The translations under genes and the position numbers were made by a program. A stretch of 10,267 nucleotides of DNA from NCBI GenBank assembly GCA_964505555.1, contig CAZDIO010000057.1, positions 1 to 10,267 on the forward strand. Direction: 5' to 3'. How positions within the stretch are numbered: position 1 is the stretch's first letter; the number at the start of each line of letters is the position of its first letter. Below the pieces are notes generated by a model, which ran no database searches, was not told the DNA's origin, and saw nothing but the letters and a program-made list of their open reading frames with translations. This DNA is from CAZDIO01 sp964505555 (GTDB lineage: Bacteria > Bdellovibrionota_C > UBA2361 > SZUA-149 > CAZDIO01). Shown here one piece after another: positions 7,551-10,267 of this stretch.

Positions 7551-8954
7551 ATGAGCACAATTTTACTCATTGAAGACAACGATTCCCTGCGAGAGGTTCT
7601 CGCCAAAGTTTTAGAGAGCGAAGGATACGTAGTTTCTGTTGCAGCTTCTGCTGAAGAGGGACTTATCAGGCTTCATGATGGAAGTTTTGACCTGATCCTT
7701 TCTGATCTCAAATTGCCCAAAAAAAACGGCCTTGATCTTGTAAAAGAGATTCGCGCTTTACAAAATACCACACCAATTATTGTAATGACCGCTTACGGAA
7801 CAATTGAGATCGCCGTTGAGGCGATGAAAGAAGGAGCGTCAGACTTCATCACAAAACCTTTCTCCCCTCCTACCCTTTGCGATCTGATTAAACAGATATT
7901 AGATCATCGCCGCATTATCGACCGCAGTGCTTCAAAACGGTTACGAAAGTTTCTTACACAGAGTAAGAATGTTGAAAAAGTTATCATGCAAGCAAAGAAA
8001 GTAGCACCGATTAGTTCCTCGGTATTACTTCTTGGTGAGAGCGGAACGGGGAAAGAGCTTGTCGCTCGCTATATTCATGAACAAAGCTCTCGGTGTGAAA
8101 ATACCTTTGTCGCTGTAAATTGCGCCTCCATGCCAGGGGAGCTTCTTGAGAGTGAGTTTTTTGGGCATGAAGCAGGCTCTTTTACTGGCGCTACGGAGCA
8201 GCGAATTGGACTTTTTGAAGTCGCTAATAACGGCACACTCTTTCTTGATGAGATCGGCACGATGCCTACAGCGCTTCAAACAAAGCTCCTTCGGGCTCTT
8301 CAAGAGTCAGAGATTAAGCGGTTAGGGAGCACAAAAACGAAAAAGATAAATGTTCGGGTGATCTCTGCAACAAACTGCGACTTACAAAGTGAGATAAAAA
8401 AAGGCACATTTCGTGAAGATCTCTTTTATCGTCTCGGTGTTGTAATCCTAGAGATTCCCCCACTCCGAGAAAGAAAAGAAGATATCGAACTTCTTGCTAC
8501 CTATTTTGCAAAAATCGTCGCCACCGAAAGCAAGAGAGAGGTTCCAACTATCACTCCCCAAGCGCTGAAGCTTCTTGAATCTTATCATTGGCCAGGAAAT
8601 GTTCGGGAACTAGAAAATGTCATTGAACGAGCAATCATCTTACACGAAGGACCAATTACGCCTGAAACTCTGGAGCTTATCCAGAAAAAACATCTCTCTG
8701 AAACAACAATATCTCAATCTCTTCCCGATGCGGCCAAAGAAGCGATGAAAAAAGCAGAAGTTGAGCTGATTTCAAGAGTGCTCATTCAAACAAGGGGAAA
8801 CAAATCCAAAGCAGCGCAACTTTTGGGCGTAAGCTATAAAACACTTCTTAGTAAGGTAAAAGAATATAAGCTAGAAGGAGAAGTTCCTAGCGGTGAGGGC
8901 GATCTTGAACAACCTGACGCATTTGATGAAGGTCCCCCCTCCCCATTGCTCTAA
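7551..8954 (+). CDS. NtrC-family sigma-54-dependent response regulator
   Basis: Phosphorylation-controlled transcription activator of sigma-54 promoters, 467 residues, with the usual three domains. Receiver (about 1-120): acidic pair E8/D9, phospho-acceptor D52, T80 and K102. AAA+ ATPase (about 135-365): Walker A GESGTGKE 162-169, the sigma-54 contact loop as GSFTGA 209-214 (canonical GAFTGA, threonine and glycines kept), Walker B TLFLDEIG 229-236, arginine-finger region FREDLFYRL 287-295, WPGNVREL 347-354. Fis-type helix-turn-helix near 414-440 (GNKSKAAQLLGVSYKTLLSKVKEY). A short acidic, proline-rich tail follows. ATG at 7551 is preferred to the in-frame TTG at 7545, because the family usually begins right before the first receiver strand. 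No histidine kinase is encoded in the window, so signal and partner are unknown. It converges on the glycosyltransferase gene. Confidence 0.93.
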   Translation: MSTILLIEDNDSLREVLAKVLESEGYVVSVAASAEEGLIRLHDGSFDLILSDLKLPKKNGLDLVKEIRALQNTTPIIVMTAYGTIEIAVEAMKEGASDFITKPFSPPTLCDLIKQILDHRRIIDRSASKRLRKFLTQSKNVEKVIMQAKKVAPISSSVLLLGESGTGKELVARYIHEQSSRCENTFVAVNCASMPGELLESEFFGHEAGSFTGATEQRIGLFEVANNGTLFLDEIGTMPTALQTKLLRALQESEIKRLGSTKTKKINVRVISATNCDLQSEIKKGTFREDLFYRLGVVILEIPPLRERKEDIELLATYFAKIVATESKREVPTITPQALKLLESYHWPGNVRELENVIERAIILHEGPITPETLELIQKKHLSETTISQSLPDAAKEAMKKAEVELISRVLIQTRGNKSKAAQLLGVSYKTLLSKVKEYKLEGEVPSGEGDLEQPDAFDEGPPSPLL

Positions 8955-9130
8955 AAAGTGCAGGCCCACAGAACCAGCAAAAGAAAACGAAAATAAGAAC
9001 GATCCATCTCATATAAGTCCCAGATTTTTTTAATTCCTTTCTCTCTGTCGTTGCAACTTGAGAGACAATAAGATTATGCAGACTTTTTTGAGATCTGTGC
9101 TGAATGACATTCTGTGAGCTCTTTATTAAT

Positions 9131-9228
9131 GAACACAGAGTTTCACAGAGATCCACAGAGTTAAGATTATTGGTTTTTTTACTTCACTTTTTTCTTCACT
9201 CTGTGAAACTCTGTGGATCTCTGTGTTC
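9131..9228. repeat. Inverted repeat of decamers NNNCACAGAG with swapped middle units
   Basis: The left arm (9131-9161) consists of the decamers GAACACAGAG, TTTCACAGAG, ATCCACAGAG plus a T. The right arm (9198-9228), read on the minus strand, has the same three decamers with the second and third exchanged. The arms pair over 31 bases with only four mismatches, around a 36-base T-rich loop. The structure sits between convergent genes and could end transcripts from both sides; on the plus strand six Ts follow at 9238-9243. Related CACAGAG-type short repeats occur scattered in many bacterial genomes, as I recall. The right arm overlaps the 3' end of the glycosyltransferase gene. Confidence 0.9.
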
Positions 9229-10188
9229 AAAAGATCCTTTTTTAAATCCTCTTTGCCCTCGTAACGTCTCTTCCTCACCTTGAAGTGGACGAATTGCAAG
9301 AAATAAGGCTGAAAACAACTGTCGAAGCGGGTCAAGAACACTCCCTATTCCTCTATCAATCCCCTCTAAGGCGATGAGACTTACTTCTTGATAGAGTGTT
9401 TCAAATCGTTGATTTCCTCGTTTTTTTGCACCGAGAGCAAGCACATCGGCCTTGTTTTGAAGGGTGGTTAATACCTGAAATATCTGCTGCTCATGTAAGC
9501 CCCCCTCCAAAAGAAGCTTCACCATTGAATACACCCGGAAGCGATCCATAGCGGGTTGGGATCTTGATAGTTGATCGCTATGCCCTCCAAATTTTTCAAC
9601 AAGAGCTTCAGAAACTACACCAACCCGGTGTTTTGCAGTAACTCGTAACCACAGATCGTAATCCTCACAAACAACCATCTGCTCATCAAACCCTCCTGCC
9701 ACAAGAAAAACATCACGCCGGATCATCACCGATGAAGGACTAATGCAACACAACTTCAGGGAATCACTAAATGCCTCTTCTGAGGCAAGTTTATGTCGCT
9801 CTCGAGGATTTACACGAACCCCGTTTCGAAACCAGATCTCTTCACATTGAGAGATTACATACTGAGGAGATTGAGTGTGAAATTGCACCTGTTTTTCTAG
9901 CTTTTTTGTCAGCCAGCGGTCATCTGAATCAAGAAAAGAGAGCCATTCTCCCCTAGCGTGCTGAACCCCAACATTTCGCGATCGAGAGACACCTCCTCTG
10001 GGAACACGAAGAAATTTATGCCCGGAATCTTTAACGAGTTTTTCTGCAGAAGAGAGATCGGTGGTAGAGTCATCATCAACAACAATGAGTTCAAAAGAAG
10101 AATACGTCTGAGATAGAACTGAAGAGATCGCCTGCAGAACTTGCTCTGGGCGATTAAAAACAGGGATAATTACTGAAACGTTTATCAT
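9196..10188 (-). CDS. Family 2 (GT-A fold) glycosyltransferase
   Basis: Probable transferase moving a sugar from a nucleotide-sugar donor to a growing surface glycan, on the cytoplasmic side of the membrane. The GT2 N-terminus is clear: SVIIPVFNR at residues 5-13, VVDDDSTTD at 36-44, GVSRSRNVGV at 66-75, metal-binding FLDSDDRW at 85-92, and a CEDYDLWLR segment at 174-182 with the likely catalytic acidic residues. The remaining part (about 210-330) has no recognised domain and no strong membrane helix, as in many roughly 300-residue rhamnosyl- or galactosyl-type GT2 enzymes. ATG at 10188 gives the expected N-terminus but has no obvious ribosome site. The final ten residues (321-330) and the first base of the TGA stop are encoded by the right arm of the decamer repeat, so the natural C-terminus has probably been replaced or extended. 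Donor and acceptor cannot be told from sequence; GalU nearby suggests a UDP-sugar supply only loosely. Confidence 0.9.
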   Translation of the reverse strand: MINVSVIIPVFNRPEQVLQAISSVLSQTYSSFELIVVDDDSTTDLSSAEKLVKDSGHKFLRVPRGGVSRSRNVGVQHARGEWLSFLDSDDRWLTKKLEKQVQFHTQSPQYVISQCEEIWFRNGVRVNPRERHKLASEEAFSDSLKLCCISPSSVMIRRDVFLVAGGFDEQMVVCEDYDLWLRVTAKHRVGVVSEALVEKFGGHSDQLSRSQPAMDRFRVYSMVKLLLEGGLHEQQIFQVLTTLQNKADVLALGAKKRGNQRFETLYQEVSLIALEGIDRGIGSVLDPLRQLFSALFLAIRPLQGEEETLRGQRGFKKGSFEHRDPQSFTE

Positions 10189-10230
10189 AGATCGTATATA
10201 GCAAATTGAAGTAAAGATGACGAACGCCCC

Positions 10231-10260
10231 TGTCGTTGCGAGCGAAGCGAAGCAATCTCA
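10231..10260. repeat. GCGAAGC-type dispersed repeat unit
   Basis: The segment runs TTGCGAGCGAAGCGAAGCAA (10236-10255) flanked by TGTCG and TCTCA. TTGC/GCAA ends and an inner GC-GAA-GC can pair as a small hairpin. Sequences of the form ATTGCGAGCGAAGCGAAGCAATC recur as dispersed repeats in many unrelated bacterial genomes, as I recall. Here it lies about 40 bases upstream of the glycosyltransferase start, and any partner copy is beyond the window edge. Confidence 0.65.
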
Positions 10261-10267
10261 TATTACC

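Noticed and set aside
7545..7553. TTG at 7545 as the start of the response regulator.
   Set aside because: ATG at 7551 is in frame two codons later and gives the usual receiver N-terminus; TTG would add only two residues.
8955..9130. Search of the gap after the response regulator for a terminator or small RNA.
   Set aside because: Only a weak TCTCTC/GAGAGA pairing near 9040-9075 with a 14-base loop was seen, without a T-run, and some loose CACAGA-like echoes. Not enough to call a feature.
8887..9156. An 89-codon minus-strand reading frame with a hydrophobic stretch (an inner ATG at 9012 would give 41 residues beginning MRWIVLIFVFFCW).
   Set aside because: The long form starts inside the decamer repeat and both forms run antisense into the 3' end of the response regulator gene. 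Neither start has a well-placed ribosome site. A small membrane protein cannot be excluded but is not supported.

Overview
The window is 10.3 kb from a bacterium with moderately AT-rich DNA (estimated by eye). The repeat-bearing intergenic regions, an NtrC-family sigma-54 activator and a GalU/glycosyltransferase pair suggest a Gram-negative organism, perhaps of deltaproteobacterial or Bdellovibrio-like grade. That placement is a weak guess, because nothing here is a lineage marker. Four genes are well supported; no tRNA, rRNA, CRISPR array or transposase was seen.

Layout. Positions 46-6207 (minus strand) hold one very large gene of 2053 codons. Its first half looks like AddB (degenerate helicase fold plus an Fe-S PD-(D/E)XK nuclease). 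Its second half looks like AddA stripped of its own nuclease (complete UvrD/RecB-type helicase). A two-subunit recombination nuclease thus appears as a single chain. Positions 6243-6442 hold a long imperfect hairpin whose arms are degenerate AAGNNN hexamer arrays. galU follows at 6447-7322 (minus). The divergent gap 7323-7550 carries a GG-N10-GC sigma-54-like promoter and a spaced inverted repeat, leading into a three-domain NtrC-type response regulator at 7551-8954 (plus). Positions 9131-9228 hold a second inverted repeat, built from decamers NNNCACAGAG, whose right arm encodes the last ten residues of a family 2 glycosyltransferase (9196-10188, minus). The right edge (10231-10260) carries a third, GCGAAGC-type dispersed repeat.

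Functions. The fused helicase-nuclease should process double-strand DNA ends for RecA loading and degrade foreign linear DNA. GalU makes UDP-glucose, and the glycosyltransferase could use a nucleotide sugar in surface polysaccharide synthesis. The response regulator would switch on sigma-54 promoters, possibly including its own, on a signal from a kinase not encoded here. Apart from the GalU/glycosyltransferase theme, the genes do not form one obvious operon.

The most notable items are the single-chain AddB-AddA protein and the three different short-period repeat elements at gene borders, one of which has become part of a coding sequence.
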